This document shows, one piece after another, positions 1 through 8,045 of a stretch of DNA of 64,000 nt. The notes beneath the pieces are model-generated. The model ran no database searches and had not been told where the DNA came from. It saw only the letters and a list, made by a program, of their open reading frames with translations. Numbering within the stretch: position 1 is the first letter of the stretch; each line of letters starts with the position of its first letter. Origin of the DNA: Aliihoeflea sp. 40Bstr573 (GTDB lineage Bacteria > Pseudomonadota > Alphaproteobacteria > Rhizobiales > Rhizobiaceae); assembly GCF_024105655.1 (NCBI RefSeq), contig NZ_JAAAMH010000007.1, positions 62,001-126,000 on the forward strand, read 5' to 3'. The translations under genes and the position numbers were made by a program.

Positions 1-558
1 CTCGGCGCGGTCGCCGGCTATTTCGGCGGGATGATCGACGATGCGGTCATGCGTTTCACCGAATTCTTCCAGACCATCCCGAGCTTCGCGCTCGCGATCG
101 TGCTGGTGGCGATCCTGCAGCCGTCCCTGCCCTCGATCGTGCTCGCCATCGCCATCGTTTCCTGGCCGCCCGTCACGCGGCTCATTCGCGGCGAGGTGTT
201 GTCGCTGAGAACCCGCGAATACGTCCAGGCGGCGATCACCGTCGGCCAGTCGACGCCGCGCATCATCTTCACGCAGATCCTGCCGAACACGCTCGCGCCC
301 ATCATCGTCATGGCGTCGCTGATGATCGCGACCGCGATCCTGCTCGAATCCTCCCTCTCCTTCCTTGGGCTCGGCGATCCGAACCTTATGACCTGGGGCT
401 ATATGGTCGGTGCCGGCCGCTCGCGCATCATCGACGCGTGGTGGATCAGCTTCTTTCCGGGCCTTGCGATCTTCCTCACCGTGCTGGCGCTCAACCTCGT
501 CGGCGAAGGGATCAACGACGCCCTCAATCCGCGCCTGCGCAAGGAGCTCCGCAAATGA
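1..558 (+). CDS. Dipeptide/oligopeptide ABC transporter permease, DppC/OppC family (5' partial)
   Basis: The reading frame is open from base 1, so the N-terminus lies outside the window; 185 residues remain. They show alternating hydrophobic segments and the cytoplasmic EAA-type loop (EYVQAAITVGQS followed by PNTLAPIIV) through which BPD-family permeases dock on their ATPase, and end in the NDALNPRLRKELRK tail typical of DppC/OppC proteins. The family forms one half of an inner-membrane channel for peptides or related solutes. The stop overlaps the next start by 4 nt (ATGA), so it is co-translated with the ATPase. The substrate cannot be told from the sequence. Confidence 0.93.
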   Translation, partial: LGAVAGYFGGMIDDAVMRFTEFFQTIPSFALAIVLVAILQPSLPSIVLAIAIVSWPPVTRLIRGEVLSLRTREYVQAAITVGQSTPRIIFTQILPNTLAPIIVMASLMIATAILLESSLSFLGLGDPNLMTWGYMVGAGRSRIIDAWWISFFPGLAIFLTVLALNLVGEGINDALNPRLRKELRK

Positions 559-2168
559 GCGAACCGATCCTCAAGGTCGAACGGCTTTCGCTCTCCCTGC
601 CGAGCGTCGCCGACCGCCCCTTCGCATTGAAGAACGCCTCGTTCGATATCGCCGCCGGCGAAACGCTGTGCGTCGTCGGCGAATCGGGCTCGGGCAAATC
701 GATGATGGCCCATGCGGTGATGGGCCTCTTGCCACCCGCGGTGAACGTGGCGGGCGGCAGCATCAAGCTCGCTGGACGCGAGCTTTTGACGCTCGGCGAC
801 CGCGAGATGCGTCGGGTGCGCGGGCGCGAGATCGGCATGATCTTCCAGGAGCCGATGACCTCGCTCAACCCGCTGATGCGTATCGGCGACCAAATCCGCG
901 AGATGTTCGAGGCGCATGGCGCGCTCGATGCGGCGGCGCGCCAGAAGCGCGCGCTCGACCTCATCGAAGAGGTCGGGCTGCCCGATCCGGCGCGCATCGT
1001 GCGCGTCTATCCGCACCAGCTTTCCGGCGGCCAGCGCCAGCGCGTGATGATCGCCATGGCGCTCGCGCTCGAGCCCAAGCTCCTCATCGCCGACGAGCCG
1101 ACGACCGCGCTCGACGTCACCACGCAGGCCCAGATCCTCAACCTGGTCGACCGCCTGCGCAGCGACCACGGCACGGCCGTGCTCTTCATCACCCATGATT
1201 TCGGCGTCGTTGCCGAGATCGCCGACCGCATCGTCGTCCTCCAGAACGGCGAAATCTGCGAGACGGGAAAGACGGCCGAAGTTCTGCGCGCACCCTCCGA
1301 CGACTATACGCGCAAGCTGATCGAAGCGGTGCCGTCGATCACGCCGCCGCCGCCGCGCGTCGTCGAGACCGCACCTGCCGCCCTGACGGTCGCGGGACTG
1401 GCGAAGACGTACAGGAGCGGCGGCTTTTTCACCAAAGGGCGCGAGGTCAAGGCGGTCGATGATGTCGCCTTTGAAATCAGGCCGGGAGAAACGCTCGGGC
1501 TCGTCGGCGAATCCGGGTCCGGCAAGTCGACCGTCGGCCGCTGCTGCCTGCGACTGATCGAGCCAGACAACGGCACGATCCTGCTGGAGACAATCGAAAT
1601 TCAGGGCATGACGCAGCGCGCGCTGCGACCCCACCGCTCGCGCATTCAGATGATCTTCCAGGACCCCTACGCCTCCCTGAACCCACGCCGGTCGGTCGGG
1701 CGGATCATCGCCGAAGGCCCGGTCGCACAGGGCGTCGACAAGAAGGCGGCGATGGCGCGCGCGCGCGAACTGCTCGATCTCGTCGGCCTGACGCCCGGCG
1801 CCGTCGATCGCTACCCGCATGAATTTTCCGGCGGGCAGCGCCAGCGCATCGGCATCGCACGCGCACTCGCGCTCGACCCAAAGGTGCTGATCGCCGACGA
1901 GGCGGTGTCGGCCCTCGACGTCTCGGTGCAGGCGCAGATCCTCGACCTGATCCGCGACATCCAGAACCGCCTCGGCGTGGCCATCCTCTTCGTCACACAC
2001 GATCTGCGTGTCGCAGCCCAGATCTGCGACCGGATCGCGGTCATGCAGCGCGGTCGCATCGTCGAACTTGCGGCCACGGCCAAACTCTTTGCCAACCCGT
2101 CCCACGACTATACACGCAAGCTGCTCGCAGCCGTGCCCGGCCGCGACGCCTTCGCCCACGCCAACTGA
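555..2168 (+). CDS. Peptide ABC transporter ATP-binding protein, fused DppD-DppF type
   Basis: 537 residues containing two complete ABC ATPase units. Unit 1 has Walker A GESGSGKS at 42-49, signature LSGGQRQR at 156-163 and Walker B LLIADEP; unit 2 has Walker A GESGSGKS at 318-325, signature FSGGQRQR at 424-431 and LIADEAVSALD. A proline-rich linker near 260-275 joins them. DppD and DppF are separate proteins in many bacteria; the fused form is common in Alphaproteobacteria. The start ATG at 555 overlaps the permease stop, and MSEPILKVERLSLS is a normal ABC N-terminus, so an upstream in-frame ATG at 438 was rejected. It energises peptide import together with the preceding permease. Confidence 0.95.
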   Translation: MSEPILKVERLSLSLPSVADRPFALKNASFDIAAGETLCVVGESGSGKSMMAHAVMGLLPPAVNVAGGSIKLAGRELLTLGDREMRRVRGREIGMIFQEPMTSLNPLMRIGDQIREMFEAHGALDAAARQKRALDLIEEVGLPDPARIVRVYPHQLSGGQRQRVMIAMALALEPKLLIADEPTTALDVTTQAQILNLVDRLRSDHGTAVLFITHDFGVVAEIADRIVVLQNGEICETGKTAEVLRAPSDDYTRKLIEAVPSITPPPPRVVETAPAALTVAGLAKTYRSGGFFTKGREVKAVDDVAFEIRPGETLGLVGESGSGKSTVGRCCLRLIEPDNGTILLETIEIQGMTQRALRPHRSRIQMIFQDPYASLNPRRSVGRIIAEGPVAQGVDKKAAMARARELLDLVGLTPGAVDRYPHEFSGGQRQRIGIARALALDPKVLIADEAVSALDVSVQAQILDLIRDIQNRLGVAILFVTHDLRVAAQICDRIAVMQRGRIVELAATAKLFANPSHDYTRKLLAAVPGRDAFAHAN

Positions 2169-2181
2169 ACGGAGACCATCC

Positions 2182-3468
2182 ATGCCCCTCGCATCCGACC
2201 TGCGCGACAGGATCATTGCCGCCGTGGAGGCCGGGTTCGACGACCAGATCGGCTTGACGCAGGAGATGATCCGCTTCCCCTCGCTACGCGGCGAGGAACA
2301 CGCGATCCAGGACCATGTGTTCCGGCTGTTGCGCGACCGCGGTTACGCGATGGAGCGCTTCGAGATGGACGAAGACGCGATTTCGCGCCATCCGGGCGGC
2401 GCGCCGTTCACGCCCGAGCATTCCAAAGCGCCGATCGTCGTCGGCATTCACCGGCCGCGCGAGGAAAAGGGCCGCTCGCTGATCCTGCAGGCGCATGTCG
2501 ACGTGGTGCCGCCCGGCCCCGCGAAGATGTGGACGCGCCCGGCCTTCGAGCCGGTGATCGAGGGCGACTGGCTCTACGGCCGCGGCGGCGCGGACATGAA
2601 GGCCGGCCACATCGCCAACATCGCGGCGCTCGACGCGCTGCGCAACATCGGTCTCCAGCCGGCGGCAACCGTCTACGTCCAGTCAGTGGTCGAAGAGGAA
2701 TCGACCGGCAATGGCGCGTTGATGACGCACCTGCGCGGCTATAGGGCCGACGCCGTACTGATCCCCGAGCCAGAAGAAGAGATGCTGGTGCGCGCCAATA
2801 CCGGCGTCTTGTGGTTCCAGGTCGAACTGCGCGGGCTTCCCGTCCACGTGCGCGAGATGGCATCCGGCTCGAACGCCATCGACGCGGCCTACCGGGTGAT
2901 CGCGTCGCTGCGCGAACTCGAAGCGAAGTTGAACGCGCGCAAGGGTGACCACGAGCATTTCAAGGACGAGGCACATCCGATCAACCTCAACATCGGGAAG
3001 ATCGAGGGCGGCGACTGGGCGTCGTCCGTCCCGGCCTGGTGCCGCATCGACTGCCGCATCTCGCTCTATCCCGGCACCACCGCCGAGGAGGCGGCGAAGG
3101 AAATCGAGGATCATCTACAGGCAGCCGCGCGCGCCGACAGCTTCCTCGCCAACAACCCGCCGCAGGTCACCTTCAATGGCTTTTACTCGGAAGGCTACGT
3201 GCTCGAGCCGGGCTCGGAGGCAGAGGCGGTTCTCGGCCGCGCACACGAGGCCGCGACCGGCGCGCCGTTGAAGACCTTCATGACGCCCGGCTATCTCGAT
3301 ACCCGCGTCTATGCGCTCTACGACCGCATTCCGGCCCTCTGCTACGGTCCGATTTCGGAAAACATCCACGGCTTTGACGAGCGCGTTAGCCTGGCTTCGC
3401 TAAAGCGCATCACCACGGCCATGGCCCTTTTCGTCGCCGAATGGTGCGGCGTTGAGAAGTTGAATTAG
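2182..3468 (+). CDS. M20-family metallopeptidase / ArgE-DapE type deacylase
   Basis: 428 residues. M20 metal ligands are visible: AHVDVVP (His105, Asp107), GRGGADMK (Asp138) and the catalytic and ligand glutamates in VVEEESTGNG, followed by the dimerisation domain with a NLNIGKIEGGDW segment. The family hydrolyses N-acyl amino acids or small peptides with two zinc ions in the cytoplasm. The ATG at 2182 has AACGGAGA upstream at good spacing and begins a normal M20 N-terminus. It follows the ATPase by 13 nt, so the operon probably imports a peptide or acylated amino acid and then cleaves it. The exact substrate (acetylornithine, succinyl-DAP, other) is not decidable here. Confidence 0.92.
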   Translation: MPLASDLRDRIIAAVEAGFDDQIGLTQEMIRFPSLRGEEHAIQDHVFRLLRDRGYAMERFEMDEDAISRHPGGAPFTPEHSKAPIVVGIHRPREEKGRSLILQAHVDVVPPGPAKMWTRPAFEPVIEGDWLYGRGGADMKAGHIANIAALDALRNIGLQPAATVYVQSVVEEESTGNGALMTHLRGYRADAVLIPEPEEEMLVRANTGVLWFQVELRGLPVHVREMASGSNAIDAAYRVIASLRELEAKLNARKGDHEHFKDEAHPINLNIGKIEGGDWASSVPAWCRIDCRISLYPGTTAEEAAKEIEDHLQAAARADSFLANNPPQVTFNGFYSEGYVLEPGSEAEAVLGRAHEAATGAPLKTFMTPGYLDTRVYALYDRIPALCYGPISENIHGFDERVSLASLKRITTAMALFVAEWCGVEKLN

Positions 3469-4451
3469 CTTTGGTATCGATGAGCGCCATGGCAAAACCG
3501 CTCGCCACGTCGGTCGAGGTGACCCGCAGATGTCAGGGCCGCCGCTGCCTTCAGAGAAGGAAAACAATGCGGTACCGGCCGACTTCCCGGTTGAGCAGCA
3601 CGCCGGTCCGCGATCCACCCGACTTGCGATGCTGTGTAAAGCCCTTGCCGGCCAGACAACAGTGCCGCGCGTGGCATCGGAGCCATCGCGAGACCGCATC
3701 TTCGAGAAATGCATCGAGATGCTCGACGCGATCGTATCGAAAAGCAAGCTCGGCGCAGGCAACGTTGATCAACGCGGCCCATCAAGGCTTCGCGCCTCCG
3801 AGCGGCCTCGGTACAGCGGAAATGGCTCCCACGCCCAAGAACCGACCAATGAACCCCGCCAAATTGCTATTCGCACGTTGTCGACTGATGCAACGAGGAA
3901 ACGGACTATACGCGGCCGTTGCTACATCATCGGCAGGGAGTACGGACCGTCCAGCAGCGCCACCGCGAGGCGATTGCTTCCTCTCAAGGAGGCGTCAAGG
4001 TCATGTCTCTGCGTGCTCTCGGCAGGGCTCTTGTGGATCTCGGCTGATGCGAATCCGGTCGCGCGAGCTCAGGCAGGAACGCTGCGACGCTTACGTCATA
4101 CTCCGGGGGTATTCGCCTTCAGCGCCGCCATCAGCATCGGCCCGACTGAAAATTCCCCTTGCCTCGCCTACCCGGGCACGGGTACTGGGCCGCCAAGTGG
4201 CGACCGGTCCGCCCGCCTCGATCTATGCCGAACGTACAAGAAACGCGACCCATCGAAGATTTTCTATCGATCAGCTTTGACTGAGGTACGTCAGACGCTG
4301 GCAATCCTCGCGGCAACACGTTTCACGCCCTCCGGAATGCTAGACGCAGCAATGGATGAACAGGCCATGCGGAAATAGCGGCACCAAGTGACAGTTGACG
4401 CTGCTGACGGCGCTTCGGGTCGAGAACGCGATGCAGATGCACGCGCGAATG
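3469..4451. other. Gene-free stretch at the left edge of the accessory island
   Basis: About 980 bases without a convincing gene. Two overlapping plus-strand open frames (from 3471 and 3530) and several minus-strand ones exist, but they have no good ribosome binding site, no recognisable domain, and biased Arg/Ser/Pro-rich compositions expected of chance frames in GC-rich DNA. This is where the conserved transporter operon ends and unfamiliar genes begin, so it may hold a decayed island end, but I see no tRNA, direct repeat or integrase remnant. Confidence 0.5.
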
Positions 4452-4880
4452 TCACCACTGCGAATTCACCAAGCGCTCGGTCTCTGCCTGCGCTTCGTAC
4501 TTCTCTTCGAGTACCGTCATCGAGGTCAGGTCCCATTCGTGCCGCGCATCCTTGATGTCAGCTATCAATGCCTGACTTCGATTGAGCGCGTAGCCGATGT
4601 CGGAAAGAAGGGTCCGATCCGCCAATCCGGCGCGCTCATACTCGTTTTGCGCACGAACGAGATCGCCGACCGTGTCATTGACCCTTGTGACCATTGCAGC
4701 AAACGCCGCTTCGCCATCGACGACATAACACTCGCACGGTAGTCTGTCCGCACGATGCGTGTATCCCCCCTCAAGCACCACGTTCGGCTGATCTATGAGT
4801 TCGTCGATCGTACCGAGTACTCCCGCTAGACGAAGGTACACTTCTCTACGCAGAGCAGATAGATCCTGTTGGTCGCTCAT
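4452..4880 (-). CDS. Hypothetical protein, 142 aa
   Basis: I do not recognise the family. The predicted product is 142 residues, acidic and mainly helical (SALRREVYLRLAGVLGTIDE, then RVNDTVGDLVRAQNEYERAG), with two cysteines in LPCEC. The start at 4880 (MSDQQDLSALRR) was preferred over a frame start at 4931 because AAAGGCAG lies just upstream and an AT-rich promoter-like region precedes it. A 14-bp palindrome sits 12 bases upstream of the start. It is the first likely gene of the accessory island. No signal peptide or membrane segment is visible. Confidence 0.6.
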   Translation of the reverse strand: MSDQQDLSALRREVYLRLAGVLGTIDELIDQPNVVLEGGYTHRADRLPCECYVVDGEAAFAAMVTRVNDTVGDLVRAQNEYERAGLADRTLLSDIGYALNRSQALIADIKDARHEWDLTSMTVLEEKYEAQAETERLVNSQW

Positions 4881-4892
4881 TTTACTGCCTTT

Positions 4893-4906
4893 ATATCGAT
4901 CGATAT
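4893..4906. promoter_or_regulatory. 14-bp perfect palindrome upstream of the 142-aa gene
   Basis: ATATCGATCGATAT is its own reverse complement. It lies between the putative promoter and the ribosome binding site of the gene that starts at 4880 on the minus strand, a common place for a repressor operator. A role is inferred from position only. Confidence 0.35.
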
Positions 4907-5079
4907 GCGAGATAAAAACGCTCACGCACATATTTAATTACTGAAACACTTTATATATTATTGATTTTTTACAATATTATATCTACTATCATTGTATAAT
5001 CAAGCTGTTATTACCTACTTTATTTAATTTATATTTAGTAGTATCTCCATAATATGTGAAAAAGTTCGTTTTCCTCCAT
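4907..5079. other. AT-rich intergenic segment
   Basis: From about 4910 to 5065 the sequence is strongly AT-rich, in sharp contrast to the GC-rich surroundings. It has runs such as TATATATTATTGATTTTTTAC and TTTATTTAATTTATATTTAG. It contains no gene. It separates two minus-strand genes, carries a good promoter match for the left one, and could also be a binding site for an H-NS- or MucR-like silencer, or simply recently acquired DNA. Confidence 0.6.
4976..5003 (-). promoter_or_regulatory. Putative sigma70-type promoter for the 142-aa gene
   Basis: On the minus strand TTGATT (5003-4998) and TATAAT (4981-4976) are 16 nt apart. The implied transcript starts roughly 90 nt upstream of the start codon at 4880. 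In an AT-rich segment chance matches are likely, so confidence is limited. Confidence 0.4.
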
Positions 5080-5457
5080 TCAATTGCATTGCCGAGCATT
5101 TTCACCAACACAGTCGCTCGCCGTTCGTAATTCCCGGTACGGAAAGCTGCCGAGCGCATCTAAAGCGCGTACAGCAGTGATCGTTTCTGGCTGTCGCGCC
5201 GCCTCTTCGAACGCCTTCGTTAACGGGACACCGAAGAAATCTCTCTGATTTTGATCGAGAAACAATTGCTTATTTTGGTCTTGGTTTTGCCTACGTACGG
5301 GCAGGTTGTCCCAGACTTGGAGACCATCGACCTCCGCGAGCATGATCTTGGCACCCGCGCCGGTATCTTCGACCGCTGTCAGCACGAACTGCGCGACATC
5401 GCCAAAGGGGTTTACAATCGCCTTTCGAAATCCATTGCTTATGCGGATCATCGTCAT
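5080..5457 (-). CDS. Hypothetical protein, 125 aa
   Basis: Family not recognised. The start at 5457 (MTMIRISNGFRKAIVNPFGD) is chosen because AGGAAG lies 7 nt upstream; an ATG at 5499 would add 14 residues without a binding site. The sequence contains DVAQFVLTAVEDTGAGAKIM, a Gln/Asn-rich stretch (RRQNQDQNKQLFLDQNQ) and no membrane segment. It lies in the same orientation as the 142-aa gene but is separated from it by the AT-rich segment, so it is probably transcribed on its own. Confidence 0.55.
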   Translation of the reverse strand: MTMIRISNGFRKAIVNPFGDVAQFVLTAVEDTGAGAKIMLAEVDGLQVWDNLPVRRQNQDQNKQLFLDQNQRDFFGVPLTKAFEEAARQPETITAVRALDALGSFPYRELRTASDCVGENARQCN

Positions 5458-5507
5458 GTTTCGCTTCCTGATGGGCCCTTGAGGACTTGAAGGCGTCACT
5501 CAATGTC

Positions 5508-5686
5508 GAGCGACCTGATAGGGTCGCTCATGTCGACGAACACGATCCGAGCGCATAGGACAAGCTGAGGTATCACCAACCTTGGCGACGGCATCGGCAT
5601 CTTGATGTGCTCTGTCCAAGAGCACACTTGCCTGAAGGTTCGACACGTTCGGACTCCGGGGGGAGCCAATTCGAGCAGCTCCCCCG
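5508..5686. repeat. Three hairpins in a gene-free gap
   Basis: The gap 5458-5763 has no gene but three inverted repeats: GAGCGACC/GGTCGCTC (5508-5515 and 5522-5529), TGTGCTCT/AGAGCACA (5606-5613 and 5619-5626), and GGGGGAGC/GCTCCCCC (5659-5666 and 5678-5685). They could be terminators, operators or parts of a structured RNA. None is followed by a clear T tract on either strand. Confidence 0.4.
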
Positions 5687-5763
5687 TGATGAGGCCTTAA
5701 GTCGATCGCTGCGTCACCTTTCGATGAAGACGCCGGATCGTTTCAAGTTTTGTGCAACTGATC

Positions 5764-6033
5764 CTAGTTGCAGCTACCGTATTGCTGAAGCGTGCGGGTC
5801 TGCTCGCGCATTCCCTTGAAAATTTTCAGCATGTCGTCGAGGTACAGGTACTGGCCCCGAAACATCACTTTCTCGGGGAATGCGTGATCCGTAAATACAT
5901 CCTCTAGCATGCTCACATCGAGCCATAGTGTGTCGAGCCGGCGAAGAACTTCGTCGATGAGTTCATCGCTTGGATTCGGCTTGGTCTTCTCTATTGCTTC
6001 GTCTCTCATTGGGATATCTGCCCACCTCTGCAT
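5764..6033 (-). CDS. Hypothetical protein, 89 aa
   Basis: Small acidic protein of unknown family, rich in Asp, Glu and Leu (DELIDEVLRRLDTLWLDVSM, LDDMLKIFKGMREQ), probably all-helical and cytoplasmic. An internal start at 6009 (MRDEAIEKTK) is equally possible; neither has a strong ribosome binding site. Codon use and amino-acid make-up look like a real gene, and no longer frame competes on the other strand. Confidence 0.45.
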   Translation of the reverse strand: MQRWADIPMRDEAIEKTKPNPSDELIDEVLRRLDTLWLDVSMLEDVFTDHAFPEKVMFRGQYLYLDDMLKIFKGMREQTRTLQQYGSCN

Positions 6034-6689
6034 GATGCTCTGACGAATGCTCCGTGCATCCGTCTTCCTTTATGAGGCCGCGCAAATTTCGCATCGGTCA
6101 ACGGGGTTCTAGGGTTTTCTCCCATGTTGCCCGATGACGAAAGGTCAACTGCGTCGTCGTCGGGCGACCTCCTCGTCAGACCGTGCTCGCGTGCCGATAG
6201 CAGCTGCCGGGCAGCTGAACCGCCGGCGGACGGCGTCCCTTTCAGGCACGATCTGAGAATCCGTGCTCCCGTTACTCCCTGAGTGCGAATCGGCGAAATC
6301 GAAGCTGGAATCGGAAGATTGGCGGCCGCACCCCTAGAAGCGAATTTTGAACCGAGGGCCTATCCCATGCCCGGAACATGCCGTGATCGAAAGGTCCTCC
6401 TCCCGATGCTGGGCCTTCTCGCCGCTCACAAACGGCGTGAGCAGCTGAATCGGAAAAATGAAATCCGGAATCGCATGACCGCAAATTGTCCTGATGCATT
6501 TCGCATTTATGCAACGTGCCGGCACCGGGTTTCGCTGTGCGGCGCATCGCGCGTTCCGGCACACTACGCGATGGCCACCAGTCGCAGCGTAAACCTCGCG
6601 AGGCTTCGAAGCGCGTTGACGGACGGCCGGATCGGCAACAGCATTTTTCCAAGGGCCCGGTGTGACGAGCCATGAGTTGGAGAAATCAA
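6034..6689. other. Gene-free stretch
   Basis: About 650 bases. Open frames exist on both strands (from 6283 on plus, from 6750 on minus) but are mutually antisense, Arg/Cys/Pro-rich and lack ribosome binding sites. I see no repeat or RNA structure here and take it as intergenic or decayed DNA. Confidence 0.4.
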
Positions 6690-6905
6690 ATGTCGATACC
6701 GCTTTATCCGGACATTCATGTTTGCATGGAGGAACGGGATGCCACCGCAATCAAGATGATCAACAAGGTTTCAGCGAGCATGCACGAACACGGGCTTGGG
6801 CGAACCGAGATCACACAGTTTATGTCCGAAGCCCTGTCCGGATCTTATGCAAACGTGAAGACGGTTTGTCATCGCTTTGTGAATTTTCAGGAAGGCCCGC
6901 GCTGA
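6690..6905 (+). CDS. Hypothetical protein, 71 aa
   Basis: Predicted product begins MSIPLYPDIHVCMEERDATA and looks like a compact helical protein (KMINKVSASMHEHGLGRTEI, MSEALSGSYANVKTVCHRFV). The second half resembles a small DNA-binding or antitoxin-like helix set, but no family is assigned. The ATG at 6690 has GGAG 7 nt upstream, better than the ATG at 6672. Its stop overlaps the next start by one base, so the two are coupled. Confidence 0.5.
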   Translation: MSIPLYPDIHVCMEERDATAIKMINKVSASMHEHGLGRTEITQFMSEALSGSYANVKTVCHRFVNFQEGPR

Positions 6906-7660
6906 TGCTGATGACGCCCTGCCCCGACCAGAATCTCAAGGCCAATTCCTCGCTCTCCGGCGTCGTCCAACGTGGTTCCTACGGAGAGATTTTGCGTGGA
7001 ACTTTGGCCGACGGTGCATCCATCGACGTCACCGGCATCCTTGCTTGCTTCGCGTCGGTCTTGCCGGAGAAATTTGTCGAGTTCGACAACAAGCAACGCG
7101 GTGATGCCCTGAACCTGGAACTCTATGGCTACGACTACTCCCAAGGTGTCGCCATCGTCCAAATCCGCCATGCATTTCGCCGCTACCGCAACGGCTATCT
7201 GAACGTGCACAAAGACTATGTGCTTGTCGGGCAAAATGAGGAGACACGCGAATTCTTCCGGCATCCCGTATCGGCCCACGCCGTGCACGCTGCGATCCGC
7301 AAGGACGATCTCGACCCGATTGCGCCGGTGCGCGGCGCGCAGCGATGGATGTGGAGTGTAACTGACAAGCAGCTTTCGCAGGGCATCCGGCAAGGCGATA
7401 TCCTGATTGTCCCTGCCAAGAGCCGCCCTCCCCTGGCGGAACCCATCGACGCCACGTCGGTGATGGTTGGTCGGACCCATGAGATCCATGCCTCCGCGTT
7501 CTGTCGCGACAAGAAAGGGATCGTGTGGGCTTTCGCCCCGACTGTCCGGCACACGAAGGGCCAACACATGAAGGCGTATGGCGATCGCGACTGCTGGCAT
7601 TCGGTTCGCGTCGGCCGGGAAGCGCCGACATGGGAATGGGGCGCGCGACTCGGCGACTGA
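6905..7660 (+). CDS. Hypothetical protein, 251 aa
   Basis: Unrecognised family. Features visible: an N-terminal region SGVVQRGSYGEILRGTLADG, a central RYRNGYLNVHKDYVLVG, and a C-terminal half with three copies of a W/H-rich pattern (RWMWSVTDKQL, IVWAFAPTVRHTKGQ, CWHSVRVGREAPTWEWGARL). No signal peptide or membrane helix. It directly follows the 71-aa gene (1-nt overlap) and precedes the methyltransferase gene by about 385 bases in the same orientation, so the three may be functionally linked. Confidence is in the gene, not in any function. Confidence 0.65.
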   Translation: MLMTPCPDQNLKANSSLSGVVQRGSYGEILRGTLADGASIDVTGILACFASVLPEKFVEFDNKQRGDALNLELYGYDYSQGVAIVQIRHAFRRYRNGYLNVHKDYVLVGQNEETREFFRHPVSAHAVHAAIRKDDLDPIAPVRGAQRWMWSVTDKQLSQGIRQGDILIVPAKSRPPLAEPIDATSVMVGRTHEIHASAFCRDKKGIVWAFAPTVRHTKGQHMKAYGDRDCWHSVRVGREAPTWEWGARLGD

Positions 7661-8016
7661 GGGAGACGGCCATTGGACCTTCGCCGCCGTGATCCCGGCG
7701 CAACCAATGATCGACGCGCCGGCAGTCGGGGCGTCGCGAGCGATGGTGAAGTACGTGGTTGAAGCCGTGTGCGGGTTTTTGCTGTGCTAGCCAACGGCTT
7801 GTTGCGCCGCGTTGTAGGTCATGCTGCCAGCAAACGTCCGCAATTCGCAAATCCCCTGAAGAGGTGGCGGCGAAATGTGCGGCCCTCAACGTGATCCAGA
7901 TTTGACTGAAGTTGATGAGGTGGCTGGCCGGACCGGCGCGGTCGATGCGCGAAACCGAATAGTCGATCAAATACCGTTCAATTTGCTCACCTGATTACAG
8001 GAACCGCGCCTCTAAA
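7661..8016. other. Leader region of the methyltransferase gene
   Basis: About 350 bases without a supported gene. Frames here are antisense shadows of the preceding gene or short. The region presumably holds the promoter for the methyltransferase and ends in a 20-bp palindrome next to its start codon. Confidence 0.4.
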
Positions 8017-8036
8017 CCGGCTTTAGCTAAAGCCGG
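8017..8036. promoter_or_regulatory. 20-bp perfect palindrome at the methyltransferase ribosome binding site
   Basis: CCGGCTTTAGCTAAAGCCGG is perfectly self-complementary. Its last two bases are the first two of the GGAGGG ribosome binding site (8035-8040) for the GTG start at 8046. It could be an operator bound by a repressor or by the methyltransferase itself, or an RNA stem that masks the ribosome binding site. Confidence 0.55.
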
Positions 8037-8045
8037 AGGGGCGTC

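Noticed and set aside
399-2216. 605-residue minus-strand frame opposite the ABC ATPase gene
   Set aside because: Antisense to a clear two-domain ATPase; its Arg/Asp/His-rich text is the usual shadow of GC-rich coding DNA.
3471-4378. Two overlapping plus-strand frames of 269 and 282 residues
   Set aside because: They overlap each other, lack ribosome binding sites and show no domain. A decayed gene cannot be excluded.
6283-6750. Mutually antisense frames of about 130 residues
   Set aside because: No start signals and implausible Cys/Arg/Pro-rich composition on both strands.
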